From Sisyra terminalis (lineage: Eukaryota; Arthropoda; Insecta; Neuroptera; Sisyridae): a stretch of DNA of 64,000 bases. Below, piece by piece: positions 34,601 to 47,031 of the stretch. The stretch is taken from the NCBI GenBank assembly GCA_958496175.1, contig OY292275.1, positions 46,453,701-46,517,700 on the forward strand. Direction: 5' to 3'. Numbering within the stretch: the stretch's first letter is position 1; the number at the start of each line of letters is the position of its first letter. The translations under genes and the position numbers were made by a program. The notes below the pieces were generated by a model. That model did no database searches and was not told the origin of the DNA. It worked only from the letters and a program-made list of their open reading frames with translations.

Positions 34601-37600
34601 CTAATGATGTTAATCAAGAGAATGAATCCAAAGAGAATAACACTACAACGACAACTACTAGTGTAAGCAGTGGTAATAAAGATACTGTATTATTGAAAGA
34701 ATTAGTTGTTCGAGTCGACAATCTTAAATATGACAAAAATTATTCTGAAAAAATCAATCAAGAAACGCAAAAATCTGAAGAAGAATCTACGATTACTACT
34801 GCTAATAACGATTCCGTAAATACAATTGTAGAAGAAACAGCTCAAAACGAGAAAAGTAAACCAAAACCTCAAAATCCCACAGACGCACCCGAACAGGATG
34901 ATATCGACCTCACTTTGGAATACTATGATGATCAGTTAATGAGCGAAAGCATCACTGACGAAAACCCTAACACCGAAACTCCGGTGTTATCTGAAACTAA
35001 CTTAACCACCGATAACAAATCCGAACAATCAAGCACTGAAAAAACTGAAGAAAAAGCAAAAGTCGAAGACACCCAGAAAGCCAAGTCTCAAACTGCTCCT
35101 GGGCGCAGTCTCTGGGTTAGTGGCTTATCACACAACACTCGAGCCAATGACCTCAAACAACATTTCCTTTCACAAGGTCGAGTTGTTGGAGCCAAAGTTG
35201 TTTCCAATTCACGCTCCTCGAACGCCCGTTGTTACGGATACATTATCATGTCAACTATCGAAGAAGCCGACAAATGCGTGAAAAATCTCCACCATAGCAA
35301 ACTGCTCAATCGCTTTATATCAGTCACAAAAGCAAAATCTGACAAAACATCTTCTGATATTTCCAACAATGACAATACCGAAAAAGATTCCGAAAACAAA
35401 GACAAAAAACAAGAAGCTGCCAAGGAAGCTGACGGAAATGGAAATAAGAAGAACAATAATAAAAATCCTGTGAAGAAAAATCCAAATAATCCAGGTCCTA
35501 AAACCAAGAAAGAGGAAAAAACTCTGAAAGAAAAGCAAATGAAAAATGAGGAAAACAAGAATAAAGAGAAGAAAGATAAAAGTGGAAACGAGTCTAGTAC
35601 TTCTGACAAAGACAGGTCTAAGAGAACTCTAAGCAAAGACAAATCTCGCGATCGTGACGAATTGAAAAAAAGTGACGAAAAACGAATAACCAAAACAAAA
35701 GCAGAACGTGTGAAAGAACGTATTCGCGAAGAACAACGTCGTCGGGATGAGCGTCGTCGTGAGGAACGTCTACGAGAAGAACGTATCCAGAAGCAACGCG
35801 AACGTGAACGTTTACAAGCCGAACAGAGACGTATGCGAGAAGAAGCCGCCAAACTAGATCGCGAACGATACCTGCTACGCGTAGAACGTGAAAAGCTCCA
35901 ACGTGAAAAAGCCGAACTAATTCGCATAGAAAAAGAGCAAATCGAAAAAGAACGCGAAGAGTTACGAAAACAAAAAATGAAAATGGAAGAAGCTGTGCGT
36001 AAAAAATCCAACAGCTTAGATCGCCGCCACGATCGCGATCGAAAAAAGCGAGACCGTTCACGCTCGCCAATGAACAAAGACGATATGCCCTCGAAAATGG
36101 TGAAAAAACACGATGAAGACAAGTACAAAGATTCCAAAATGCGGGATCGCAATATTCCCGTTTCAAACAAATACAAAGATCCCGAAATGTCCAAGTTCAA
36201 GAACCCTAACAACAAAGACTATCAAAGAAATGATTTCAAGTCAATGGATCGTCGAGATTTGGATTATGATCGACCTGATCATAATAAGTTCATGCGTTAT
36301 CAAAACGAAAAGAAACCAATGGATGATTACAAAAATCGTGGTGATATGGGAATGAAATCTATGTCATCTGACGATTACCATCATAAAAGAAACGATGATT
36401 TCGTGTGTTTGCCTCCACCCCCACGAATTTCATCGAACGAACCCAATCACTTCAATATGTCTTCAATGAATGACTCATACGGACCGTCCAACAATGGACG
36501 CATGCGAGATGAGTATCATACCAAGGAAATATTCATACCGACACCATCACCAGGTCGTGGCATCGATCGTGTAAGCGACCGATTTCCGCAAGATCCACAC
36601 GATCGTCCCATCAATGAACCAATGGACGTCAATCGTCGTCGACCATACAACAGTGGTGGAATAGACTGTTTCCAAAAAACTGAGCCACGAATGCCAATGC
36701 GAGGTGACCGATTTGACAAACCCAGGATGCCACGTGAAGACAACCGACATCCTCCAATTTCGTCCCAAAGCGGAAGCAGTGGAGGCAATCGATACGACCA
36801 CGAAAGAGACTACCGGCATCACGACTCGTCATCGTGGTATTCCGATTCGGTTCCACCTTCCAAACGACCAGTGGTCCCACCAGTCAGTTCTATGAGGGAC
36901 ATTTGGATGAAAAACGATAATCTAGATTCTGGAATTTGGGACAATTCCAGATACTATGACCAATCCATGCGACCTCCGGGAACCTATCCTCCTAACATGG
37001 ATCGTGGAAATAAAGTAGATCGCCACTAAACCTTTCACCCAGGAAGTATTTCCCCATAAATGGTCTTAATTTTCCCTGTTTTATTTTTTATCAAAGACTT
37101 TGCCTTTTTTCTGTTTAAATAATTTCAGTATATCTATAATATTTTTACTCTAATTAGAATAGTTATGTCAACTATAAATATATATAAAGTAATAATATGC
37201 TGAGTTTCAGGTAAATCACATCTGAAGGATTATTTTCAGGTTTTCGATGAAGAGTCAAAAAAAAAATAATAATATTTTTACTTTTGTCAATATACATTAA
37301 AACTTGTATAATAAAAATAAATTAATGAAATTATTAATTTTATTTCTAATTCCATAATTTTCAATCTACTTTTTTTCTTTCAAAATTTTAACTATAATCA
37401 CTTGAATGTAAACAGGTTTAATAAGGAAAAATTTAATAGAAATAAAGGGAAAATATATTTTTAAAACAATTCATATATGAGTTGAAATTTAGCTAAATAA
37501 AATAAATAATTTAAATTTTTATTACTATGAAAAAATTCTTAATAATCTTCAGAAGAAGTAGCCAAATTCAGCGAAACACTTGTGACTTATTTGATGTATT

Positions 37601-40600
37601 AATTAAAATCTTTTTCACTTGAATTAATGTTAACAAAACAATCATCAAATTCTGAATTAGGAAGACAAATTAGCTTAAATTATTTTTAAACTGGTGATTA
37701 TTCAGCATAATTTTTTAAAGTAACTTAACGACGATTTAGCCTTGGAAAAAATGAATGAAATCAATTCGCAAAATCAAATTAATCAACTAATGAATATTTG
37801 TGTATATAGTATCTATTATAAATTTATTTCATTCATACATAAAAAAGGAAGTAACCAATAGTCATAAAGGAAAAATAAACAAATGAGGTATTCATCGTCA
37901 AATCGACCACTACTGAAACCGACCTCATTTGAATTTTCGAAAATTTTTATATGTTATGCTATATCTCCTAAAAGTCCTATGGAATTGATCTAAAATATTT
38001 TTTTCCTAAATGTTTACAATAGTATCATTTTACTATTGCATAAATTGATACTTACATTACAAAAATTGCCTTGAGGCAAACTAGTTAAGACAATAAACTA
38101 ATCTTTAAAGATTTAGGAAGAAATTTTGAGAAAATATGAAAAACAAAATATTAAGTGCAGAGATTATTAATGTTTAGTTTAAAAATAAAATTATCTCACA
38201 TGATAAAATTATTCTGCAAGTCATGATTTACATCATTTTCTCAAAAAAATAAAGTAAAAATTTATTTTTCTAAAGTAATTGCATTGTAGTTTTAATGCTT
38301 GAAAAGCGGAACTTCAATTATAAAATTTTATTTTACAATATTTATGTTAATTACAAACGATGAATTCAAGAACTTATGTAGGAAAAAGTAAAATGATACA
38401 AAATTTCCGCATCAAAGTGTGTATGTATTTAGTATTCTTTTTATTTTCATAAAATGAAAAATTGAGTAGAAAAGTCAAATTATCTCTCTTTGGAGTCATT
38501 CATATATAACGGAAATTACTTTTAGAAGAAGGTATAAGGTTTCTTGTTTATCTTATTTTTAAGTACATAAAGGATATTATTTTGTTTATCGACAGGAAGG
38601 CGAAAAGTATAAATATAACAAAATCTGTCTTTGGTATTTTTGAATGGCCCTTATCTAATATTAAAATTTAAATTATTTAAGCCTTATTTTTGGGTTGAAA
38701 CTTTGTAGTTTCTTCCCCAAATTAAGCGTTATAATATAAATCAATAGTAGACAATTGTGTTTAGATATGTTCATTTTTAAACTATATACCAATTGGTATG
38801 GTTTAATAAGTTTACAATTATAAATAGAAGTAGTATTTAGATCAATAAGTTAGTAACCAATTTTCAATTCACCTTTAACAATACTTACTAAAAGTAAGCT
38901 CTTTGAAGGAAATTTAATTTAACTTTGTTGACATTCAGTAATACTCATTACGAAAAAACTATAAAGAGGTCAAAAATACCTACAATTAAAGAGATAATCA
39001 GGTACTCCTCCTATTGATTCTTATTTAAATCTTCTCTAATTAATATTGTTATATAAAAATTATAGTTCTGGAGCTTCTGCATAATCTGTAATATAATTCA
39101 GCTTCTTCGATTGGAGCTATTGAAAGCCGAGGGTTTTGAGTACAATATTGAAAGCCGAATCGATCAAGAATTATTTGTTTTTAATAGCACTCAAATATTC
39201 AAAAGAAAATGCTGATGGGAATATCGATTTTTTATAGTCGTTCAAGGTCACATTTTCTCTGAAGGCAATTAAAGTAGGTAGGGCCGCTACAAAATATTAG
39301 AAAAATAAAAACTTTAATTCCGTAGCCTATATTTAACGTCATTTTAAAAATAAAAAAAAACAGTGGACTTATAATAAGTTATCCTGACGCATCACAAACC
39401 TAAGAACACTCTTTTGACAATTCCTGCAGGAAACCTATCCTTCTTTTCTTTTCAAATGGATTTGACTATTTGATATCAAAAAGAAAAAATACTATCAAAG
39501 TTCCGCAACTTAAGTAAAAGTCATCGTAACCAGGAAGACTAAAATTATACGAAATTCTGATATGAGATAAAAAGTTCTTGGTATTATATGTATTAACTTA
39601 ATTTGATTAAATTCTTCAGTTTCTATAACCATCGAATGACTCCTATCAAGCATTACTAGAAGGTTTGAAAAGATTCTACCTTTTGAAATCGAATCAACTG
39701 ACGAATTTATGCTTTAAAACTTGAATCTTAGTTGGTCAAAATATATTTTTGAATATCAGTTTATCTTTCATAAAAAATTTAAAGAATGGTCGAATGCAAA
39801 GAGTTAATCCATCCACACCTTACTCCTTAGATTTAGGTCAAACCAAAGTTTTAAGGCAAAAACCAATCGAAGTTTTAATCATTGTTCGTTTGGACCAAAC
39901 ATAAGCGAATCATTATTGATCGATTATGAATGAAGTTTATCATTATTTCGTAGGATATTTTTAGGTTTAAGTTAGTGAAATTATAAAATTTGTCTGTACT
40001 TACTTAAAGATGAAGGCTAAAGAATATATCTTTAACTAGCTAATAAATTGTGAGCATTTGACTTGAGAGTAACAAAATGTTTCAATAAAGTACTGATTAA
40101 TGAAGAATAATCGAAATTAAACAAAACCTTGGTATATATTCATACTCTTAGTTTTATAAGTAGAAGTACTTTTAGTGATTGTAGTACGTATAATTTATAC
40201 AATTTGATTTTTAATTTGTTGCCTTCAAAGATTTGCATTATAATGCAAAATCTTATCTTTAATTAGAAGATAAGATTATAAAAGAGGTTTGTTTTCCAAT
40301 TTAAGAAGTTGGAGTTTAAAAATAATTTTCCAGTCACAGTTCGTGGATAAACAAAATGGCATAAAACACAAAAATTCTATAGTTTGTGATCCCAAATTTA
40401 GCTAATAAAGTAGATAAATAGATCGACTTGAGAACCTGATTATTGAAATGTAGTTTTTAACTTAATAATTTTAAAAAAATTATAATAAATTTCCCTATTA
40501 GAAATCTTACATTAAGTTCTAAACTACAAAGGTTATTAAAATAATAAAGTACACTCGTATAATTAGTATTTTCTTACAATAGATTTTAAAATGAGCAAAT

Positions 40601-43600
40601 ACAATAATTGTTTGATATAAAAAATTTCAAGTACCTATATATTCTTTTCTCAACCAACTTTTGAAACAAAAGCTCCTATCTGAAAATCTAATTATATTTT
40701 TATCTGAATAATTCGCTAGGGTCTCTCCTCCCCAGGACACGTGCGTCTAATAACTATATGATTGCTTTTGAAAATGAAGAGAAAGTGAATTTAGGCTTTT
40801 TTTTCAATAAAACTATCGATTTCGGCTTTTTATTTAGGATTTTCTGATGGTGCTTTTACCTTTCTAACGATATAAAAGCTGAAAATATTTCTTGAAAAAT
40901 CAATTAAGTTTCATTAAAATGACTGAAAAAAATTTCATGATGTACTATACAGAATTTATTATAAAAATAAAAAAAAAAACTATATCCAATAACGGATTTT
41001 TTTCCTTGGTTTACTGAATAATTGAACTTTAGAGTTGCTAAAACATTTTATTTCTAACCAAAGTATTGGTATAACCGATATTTACTTACAAAGTAAAACG
41101 TTTTTTATTTGAATATCTCAATCTGAAATTGAACCTTGATTTTTTTTAAATAATTATTTATTTTTTTAGTCGCACACTTATAGCAGACATTAGAAATCAA
41201 AAAAGATATGATTTTTTTAGATATAGATTAGTGTAGGTTACATTTAAATTAAATTTTCAACAAAAGTGACTAATGTTTAAGCAAAATTGGACAAAATTAC
41301 CATGCAAAATACAATTCTAAATTGATATTTACCTTCAGTATTTATTTAGTAAAGCAAATTTTACTCATTTTGATAAGCAGAGTATATTTATTTTTTATCA
41401 GAAAGGTTGTATTTTCTAGGAATTCATAAGCATTACTGGTCGGTCGATGAAAAAATTTGAATAAATTTTCACCATTCGTAGAAATTTCCTTAAAAAATCT
41501 AATTATAAAACATATTTTGGATATAGCAAGTTTAATAATTCACTTATAATGAGATCAATTATTAAAACTGTATTGATTTTAGTACGGTTTATTTAACTAA
41601 TGAAATTATTTTAGTTTGTCATTGAAAAGTACCACCTGTATTAGGTACTTTTGGGTACTATTTGAGGGTATAAAACAGCAAGTCATCACTTAATTCCAAA
41701 AGATGTCTTTAGATTTTTAAATACAAGAACAAATTGATTGAAGGTTGATTACTAAATACCAATGAGGAAATAAATTCGCTTTACTAGCATTTTTCTTCGG
41801 AATTACTTAAAGTTTATACAAATTATTTAATCAATTTGTGATTGTATATCAAAGAACAGGTGATTAAATCTTACATCAATTTAGGTATATTATATATCTT
41901 CGCTTTATTAATACTCTGTTGTAATCAATGTTAAGTGTAATGACATTTTAATAGTCGATAGTATTCAAAAGAAAATTTATCCTTAAATAAACTACTTAAG
42001 AAAGCGTTACGATTCTTGTACATAAAGTAAATATCATTGCACAATATTACATATACAGTCGGTTTATTGATACGAGAGCAATAATCATCGAAATTAATTA
42101 TTCAATTAAATTAAATTTATGTTTTCAACACTTAAGTTATACGTAAGGGCATGATAGCGACATTTACCTGATAAGACAACCAACGTTACTCGTGCATGTA
42201 GAATTAGCTTTTTTTTAAGAATTCTTATGAGATCTGGTAAATGATCCTGAGATCTATAGCTTTAGCGGAATAGCACAATTTTTCCACAAGAAGCTTTTTA
42301 AGATAATATTTGGAACCAATGAAACATACCGAATAAAAGTCACTATTGTTTACCCATGACAAGGGAGAACCCCCGTAAAACAGATTATTAAAATTTTTAA
42401 AAATTAATTTACTTTGATTAAATTTTACACTAAAAAAAATTAAGTCCTTCATCTAACGCAAAACTCATCTCATTACCTCTTTATAAAAATGATCTCCAAC
42501 GATCCTAGATGTAAAAAAATACATCAAAAATATAACCCACGGTTATAATGTAAAAAGTAGAGTTATGAGTTTCTATAAACAAATATTTGTATGTATTCAG
42601 CAAATATTAAAAACGCTTATTCGTAGAAAGCTGTGCTTTGTATTTAGAGTAATTGTCGAAGTAATTGTAGCAAATTGTCAGAATTTACCTAATTTTAAAA
42701 TCAATATTATATTCATTTAAAGCTATAGAAATGTAAATTTAATGATATTAAATCATAGTCGTCTGTTAACCCGAAAAAAAACTTTCGTATATCAAATATC
42801 AAATGTTTGTTAAAAATATTTGGAAACTTAGATTGTTGTGATTACACTTGTTGTTATTCAAAGAAAATAATATATTTCTCATTTTTCCCAAACTATATAT
42901 CCAAGTTAAACTTCAGAAAGACTTCATGAAAACTTGCTACTAAATTGTGAATGTGGGTTTAAATTAAACGTTAGAATTTATTTTCATATTTCGGATTATT
43001 GAATATTGTTATACTTAGATTTAAGTGGAAATTTCCAATTTCCACACTAACAAAAATTTCGTGTTGTCGGACACCAAAATTCAAGAAATTATTCGTTAAT
43101 CGGCAGAGTTTTAGATTGATTTACATATAAATTGCAATAATTGACGACAATTTACTTCAGATTGGCGAACATTTTGGCTTAACGAGTGTTAACATGTATA
43201 TTGATAGGAAAACTTAGTTATTGATGTTTCTAAATTAAAAAAGTTTAATTAATTTGCAACGACGCTGTAAAATTATGAAAAATAAAATAAAACATGAATC
43301 AAATATAGCAATTTGTATAGAAATTTACCAATAAAGACTATAATTAAACAGTGTAACTAAAATAAATTACATCCAAAAAGCAAAATTTAAGTATAAATAA
43401 AATCGCGGTAATTTACAATAAATATGAGACTCAAAAGGTCATTAACTCAAACATGGTGTTTTTAAATGACCTAATTATATTTAATATCATTATTTTTAAT
43501 TTTAGTTAAAAAGTTTCAAATAACCAATGATACATAACGGTTCATATCGCAGATATTAAATTAATTTTAAAAATAACATTTTAATATCTTTAATGCAATT

Positions 43601-46600
43601 AAGGGAGTTAATTTAAAGGGGAAATGTTTACGAAAAATCTAAAGACTTACAAATTTGATTGGTTTTCCGGAAAATGTAATCCAAATGTTCGAATATTCAC
43701 TAGCACTTCTATTATGAATGTGTGTTGGACTTCACTAATGATAAAATACTGACTAAACTCGTAAATGACATGATATTTAATATTAATTCATTCCTATATT
43801 TTCATCAGATGTGCGTTGCTACATCCCACTATTTTAATTCATTAGTTTTTTTTTCTCTATTTTAAATTAATTTTCTGACTAACATTTTAATCAATTGTTA
43901 AACAAAGCAAATGTAACTCATTGAATTGATCCAATTATGGTCCAATTTGAGTTATTAAAATGAAACTAAATATATCTTCATGTTCATAGAAAACTAGAAC
44001 TAAAAATTTAAAACAGATACAATTAATTTATTGTTGTAAATTGTAATAATGTTGTAAGAATTGGGTCACCGTCAATTTTATCAAAATAGTTTATTTCTTT
44101 AAAAAATTTCAGATAGCCGAACATTGAACTGAAGTTCAATATTTACAAAAATTCAATATATCAAAGAATATAATTATATATTCGAGAATTTTTCGGTACA
44201 TCTAACTTAAAATTATTTTCAAGGCAACTGCAAGGACATAGTTTACTATTGAGTTATATAATAATAAGTTACAACAATTTTACCTTATTTCATCAAATTA
44301 TAATTTTAATTAAAGCATTAATCGTATTGAAATCGTAAAAAGAATAAAATTCATAAACACTAGAGATATTTTAGTAAAAAAGTCGAAGGTTACTTTGCTA
44401 AAAATAAATTATCTAATATTGCCTACTATTACTTAGATTATATTACATGATTATGTTTGTTGAAAATTATCAAATGATGATTTTTTGTTGAGTTAAATGG
44501 AAACTGCTGTGCTATGTAAATTTGAAATGCGATAAAAGAGGTTTATTTGAGTAGGAAGGGAATTTTTAATTCAACCTGTGATGTGATTAGATAATGGTAA
44601 CAATATAATATAGTAGTTTCTGGTTTGTATGAAAATCTAAAACAAATATCACTGATTGCAGTTTTGATTCTGGATTACCAACGACTTTTCATGACATGTT
44701 GATTTTTATGCACACATTTTCATACTCTATTCAGTTTACTTTTAGGTTTACAATTATATCAAATATAGTACAAGAGTTTATAAGCATAAAGAATCATTGA
44801 AATCTTGAGGGTAACATATTAGTTCTCTTTATTTCATATAGTGCGATCGAAAAACATCTGTTCTTCCTATGTTCATCAATAGTTATCGACCATTTGAACA
44901 ATCATTGCGCAGTAGTAACTAATAATTATCAGTTAGTCGTTGTTAATACACGTTGCATAAGGTTAAGTAAAATCGTCACTATATGACGTCGTTATCATTG
45001 CTTCTATGTGTAACCATTGATAGCTTTTGAGCACGCCATATATGATCTAAAATACAGGGGTTGGCGACCTTTCTGGAATTAAGAGTATTTTTTCCCCAAT
45101 GTGATAAATACTCTTCTATAGAGCCAAATATAACGTCGTACATCAGTAATATCTATTAGAAAAACATCATACCCGTTATCTGCTGTAAAAAATGTATATC
45201 ATATTTGACAATTGCAATATTAACGTTAAATTTTCGGCTTATGACCCTTTTAGAACCGTAAAATCTGGCAACGTTATATTTAGCCTGATTTTCTACTTTG
45301 TTTTTAATTTTATTCGCGAATAGTTCAACTCATAATGAAAATTTAGCCACAATAGTGAAAATTATACTATATTAGAATTGAGTTTAAAAAAATCACGGAT
45401 AGAATAAAAAGGTAGAAAATGCAACCAGATTTGACTTATCTAAAAGGGTCTTGAGCCAATTTTTCTAAATTTGCTATGAAACTTTTCAAGATTCACAAAC
45501 ATGATTTAACTGAGCAGCTGATTGCCAACCTCTAGTCTAAAGTTGTGTTAGAAAAATTGCAACCACTATATTATATTCACTCTAATAGATGGAATATTTT
45601 TATAATTATTGAAATGAACGAAATATAGCATGGTTTAATCCAGTATTGGTCAACCCATGGCCGCATGAGGCCCGCCTTGATCATTTTTCGAGATTTATCA
45701 CACTTTCACAAAATAATAGCCAAATTAGTGAAAACCCGTATACCAAAATTTTTACAGTATGTATACTTAAATGTAATATGGGGATATAAAGCTTTATATA
45801 CGGCGGATTTATGATGCATTTTCAAAGTGGACCGCGAGATCATTTGGGTTGGCCACCCCTGGTATTCAATCAATAAGTAAAGGCTACTTGTTTTTCTTGT
45901 ACTTCTACTTATTTCTCATTTCTAATATTTCTTAGTCTAATTTTCTATTGCTTAAGAGTACTCATTTTTTGTTCTAGGATTTTGCATTAAAATTCGAACA
46001 AATGATGAACAGAAAACCTTCATTAATATTTGCCAAACCGATGCTATCCCACCACCCGAAGACATTTCAGAAAGTGCTCTTATTTCCATACTGCAATCAG
46101 ATGCTCGATCCAACTACCGCGTGCCGATGAGTATTGGTTATGGACGCACCATTTCTGACAAAGCCGGCAATCCGGCCATGGCGTACGACATTGCAATTCA
46201 TCCAACCTTCCTCACAAAAATTGACAAAAGTCAAACATTCAAAGAATTCTTCATCACGTTAGTGTTTGAAGCATTGGAGGACAAATATAATATTTCGTTG
46301 AATCGAGATGATTTTTGTGTATTGCGCCACAAGAAATGTATGGGTTCGTTGCAGCTACATCGTATTCAACAGCGAGAAATCAACACCACCATGAATCGAA
46401 AAGCTCCATCCCTCATTGAAGAACTACCTGAGGGAAGTTCTGAGTTTACTGAGGCTATTGAAGAGCACAAAAAGCGCACTAGTCAACTGGCACCAATGCA
46501 GATTCCACATTATAGATTTTATCGGGAAACTCAAAATGATGGTGTTGACTGTATAATTGGTCAATTTAAAATTCCTGGAATGGTAAATATTATTAACAAT

Positions 46601-46947
46601 AAAAAAGCGAAATACTATTTCAACTACTTTATTGATCTAATATTTGGTAAAAAATTGCAAAATAAATTTGTACATCATTTTAGATTTATGTAAGAGATTT
46701 AGAATTGGATGTTGGAGAAGATCGAGTGATTTTAACTTGGAAAAGGAACGCTGGTGGTGTTTGTAGAAGTGAACTATTATTCGATAAATTTTTCGCATTT
46801 ACAATCATTCAAGATCTAGTTCATGCTAAATTTACTTACAAACAACGTGTAAGTTTCAATTGTAATATGAATATTATAATTTTTGTGCTTTAATTTCTTT
46901 TTTTGCAGATTTTAACTTTATTTCTACCGATAACAACGAAACTTTGA
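31628..46947 (+). CDS. PIH1D1: PIH1 domain-containing protein 1 (R2TP complex subunit)
   Basis: Exons 31628-31690, 33508-33583, 45978-46582, 46684-46848 and 46909-46947 join in phase to 315 aa plus stop (human protein 290 aa). The junction PTPG/FCIKIRT matches the PxPGFCIK start of the PIH domain. Then follow FINICQTDAIPPPEDIS, SNYRVPMSIG, AYDIAIHPTF, ALEDKYNISLNRDDF and KKCMGSLQ. The C-terminal CS-like domain covers IYVRDLELDVGEDRVILTW onward and ends ILTLFLPITTKL. PIH1D1 links HSP90 and RUVBL1/2 to phosphorylated clients (snoRNP, PIKK and polymerase assembly) through a DSDD-type phosphopeptide pocket. Intron 2 is 12.4 kb and contains the SAFB-like gene on the same strand. Confidence 0.92.
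32482..32652. mobile_element. MITE with CAGGCCATTCACGCTCCGAC ends
   Basis: The first 27 bp (CAGGCCATTCACGCTCCGAC...) are the exact complement of the last 27 bp, and complementarity continues further inward through AACTAG. The element is GC-rich against its surroundings and lies in PIH1D1 intron 1. No clear target duplication was seen. Confidence 0.8.
33212..33432. mobile_element. hAT-like MITE, CAGTGGTTCTTAA family, with perfect 8-bp target duplication
   Basis: Ends CAGTGGTTCTTAA and TTAAGAACCACTG are flanked by TATTAATT at 33204-33211 and 33433-33440. A second copy is at 58053-58282. It lies in PIH1D1 intron 1, 75 bp before exon 2. Confidence 0.88.
34453..37029 (+). CDS. SAFB: SAFB-like RRM protein, intronless, nested in PIH1D1 intron 2
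   Basis: A single open frame. The start ATGTCTGACGATC gives 858 aa; an in-frame ATG at 34414 is the alternative, and the frame stays open back to a possible acceptor at 34391-34392. Residues 1-216 are acidic and Ser/Thr/Lys/Glu-rich with no fold evident. The RRM (about 217-292) has RNP2 LWVSGL and RNP1 ARCYGYIIM; GRSLWVSGLS, VVGAKVVSN and VTKAKSD match SAFB/SLTM closely. A lysine-rich segment follows, then a long Arg/Glu-rich coiled coil (about 417-520), then an Arg/Gly/Pro/Tyr-rich tail. SAFB proteins bind RNA and matrix-associated DNA in the nucleus and affect transcription and splicing. The N-terminal SAP DNA-binding domain typical of the family is absent from this frame. Confidence 0.88.
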   Translation: MSDDQVEIKQTELNLSIENKSSSEVKSNLDNTDSEHEKANPDKQVCDIKTNDVNQENESKENNTTTTTTSVSSGNKDTVLLKELVVRVDNLKYDKNYSEKINQETQKSEEESTITTANNDSVNTIVEETAQNEKSKPKPQNPTDAPEQDDIDLTLEYYDDQLMSESITDENPNTETPVLSETNLTTDNKSEQSSTEKTEEKAKVEDTQKAKSQTAPGRSLWVSGLSHNTRANDLKQHFLSQGRVVGAKVVSNSRSSNARCYGYIIMSTIEEADKCVKNLHHSKLLNRFISVTKAKSDKTSSDISNNDNTEKDSENKDKKQEAAKEADGNGNKKNNNKNPVKKNPNNPGPKTKKEEKTLKEKQMKNEENKNKEKKDKSGNESSTSDKDRSKRTLSKDKSRDRDELKKSDEKRITKTKAERVKERIREEQRRRDERRREERLREERIQKQRERERLQAEQRRMREEAAKLDRERYLLRVEREKLQREKAELIRIEKEQIEKEREELRKQKMKMEEAVRKKSNSLDRRHDRDRKKRDRSRSPMNKDDMPSKMVKKHDEDKYKDSKMRDRNIPVSNKYKDPEMSKFKNPNNKDYQRNDFKSMDRRDLDYDRPDHNKFMRYQNEKKPMDDYKNRGDMGMKSMSSDDYHHKRNDDFVCLPPPPRISSNEPNHFNMSSMNDSYGPSNNGRMRDEYHTKEIFIPTPSPGRGIDRVSDRFPQDPHDRPINEPMDVNRRRPYNSGGIDCFQKTEPRMPMRGDRFDKPRMPREDNRHPPISSQSGSSGGNRYDHERDYRHHDSSSWYSDSVPPSKRPVVPPVSSMRDIWMKNDNLDSGIWDNSRYYDQSMRPPGTYPPNMDRGNKVDRH
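37316..37321 (+). terminator. Candidate SAFB-like poly(A) signal
   Basis: AATAAA about 290 nt after the stop codon, following TTTT-rich and ATAATA-rich 3' UTR-like sequence. Several further AATAAA words occur downstream, so the true site is uncertain. Confidence 0.4.
37322..45053. other. AT-rich intronic stretch without gene or recognisable mobile element
   Basis: About 7.7 kb of PIH1D1 intron 2. No ORF shows family resemblance; the only moderate ORF (42225-42452, minus) has none. No SINE, MITE end or inverted repeat of the families seen elsewhere was recognised, in contrast to the rest of the window. It could include a long SAFB 3' UTR, a non-coding RNA or enhancers, but nothing in the sequence shows this. 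Confidence 0.5.
45054..45535. mobile_element. hAT-like element with 8-bp target duplication, host of a nested MITE
   Basis: Ends ACAGGGGTTGGCGACC and GATTGCCAACCTCTAG are flanked by TCTAAAAT (45046-45053) and TCTAAAGT (45536-45543). A CCCTTTTAG-family MITE lies inside (45236-45457). Confidence 0.7.
45236..45457. mobile_element. MITE of the CCCTTTTAG family, nested
   Basis: Starts GGCTTATGACCCTTTTAGAA and ends TCTAAAAGGGTCTTGAGCC. The inner AATCTGGCAACGTT and TTATTCGCGAA blocks match the other three copies. A near-duplicated AATTTT-type flank is present. Confidence 0.75.
45641..45861. mobile_element. hAT-like MITE with CAGGGGTGGCCAACC end
   Basis: The left end is CAGTATTGGTCAACCC and the right end is GGGTTGGCCACCCCTG. 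Inside are GCATGAGGCCCGCC and the ATGATGCAT block shared with 7640-8022. No clean target duplication. It ends 116 bp before PIH1D1 exon 3. Confidence 0.65.
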
Positions 46948-47031
46948 AGAAGCATTCCAAAGCATTTCATACCTATATGTATACTCTATCTTTTTGTTTG
47001 TATAATTTTTCATAATAATATAATATTATAT

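Noticed and set aside
35232..36215. 327-codon minus-strand ORF rich in Ser, Arg and Phe
   Set aside because: It is antisense to the Arg/Glu/Lys-rich coding part of the SAFB-like gene; such codon composition leaves the opposite strand open. No domain is recognised.
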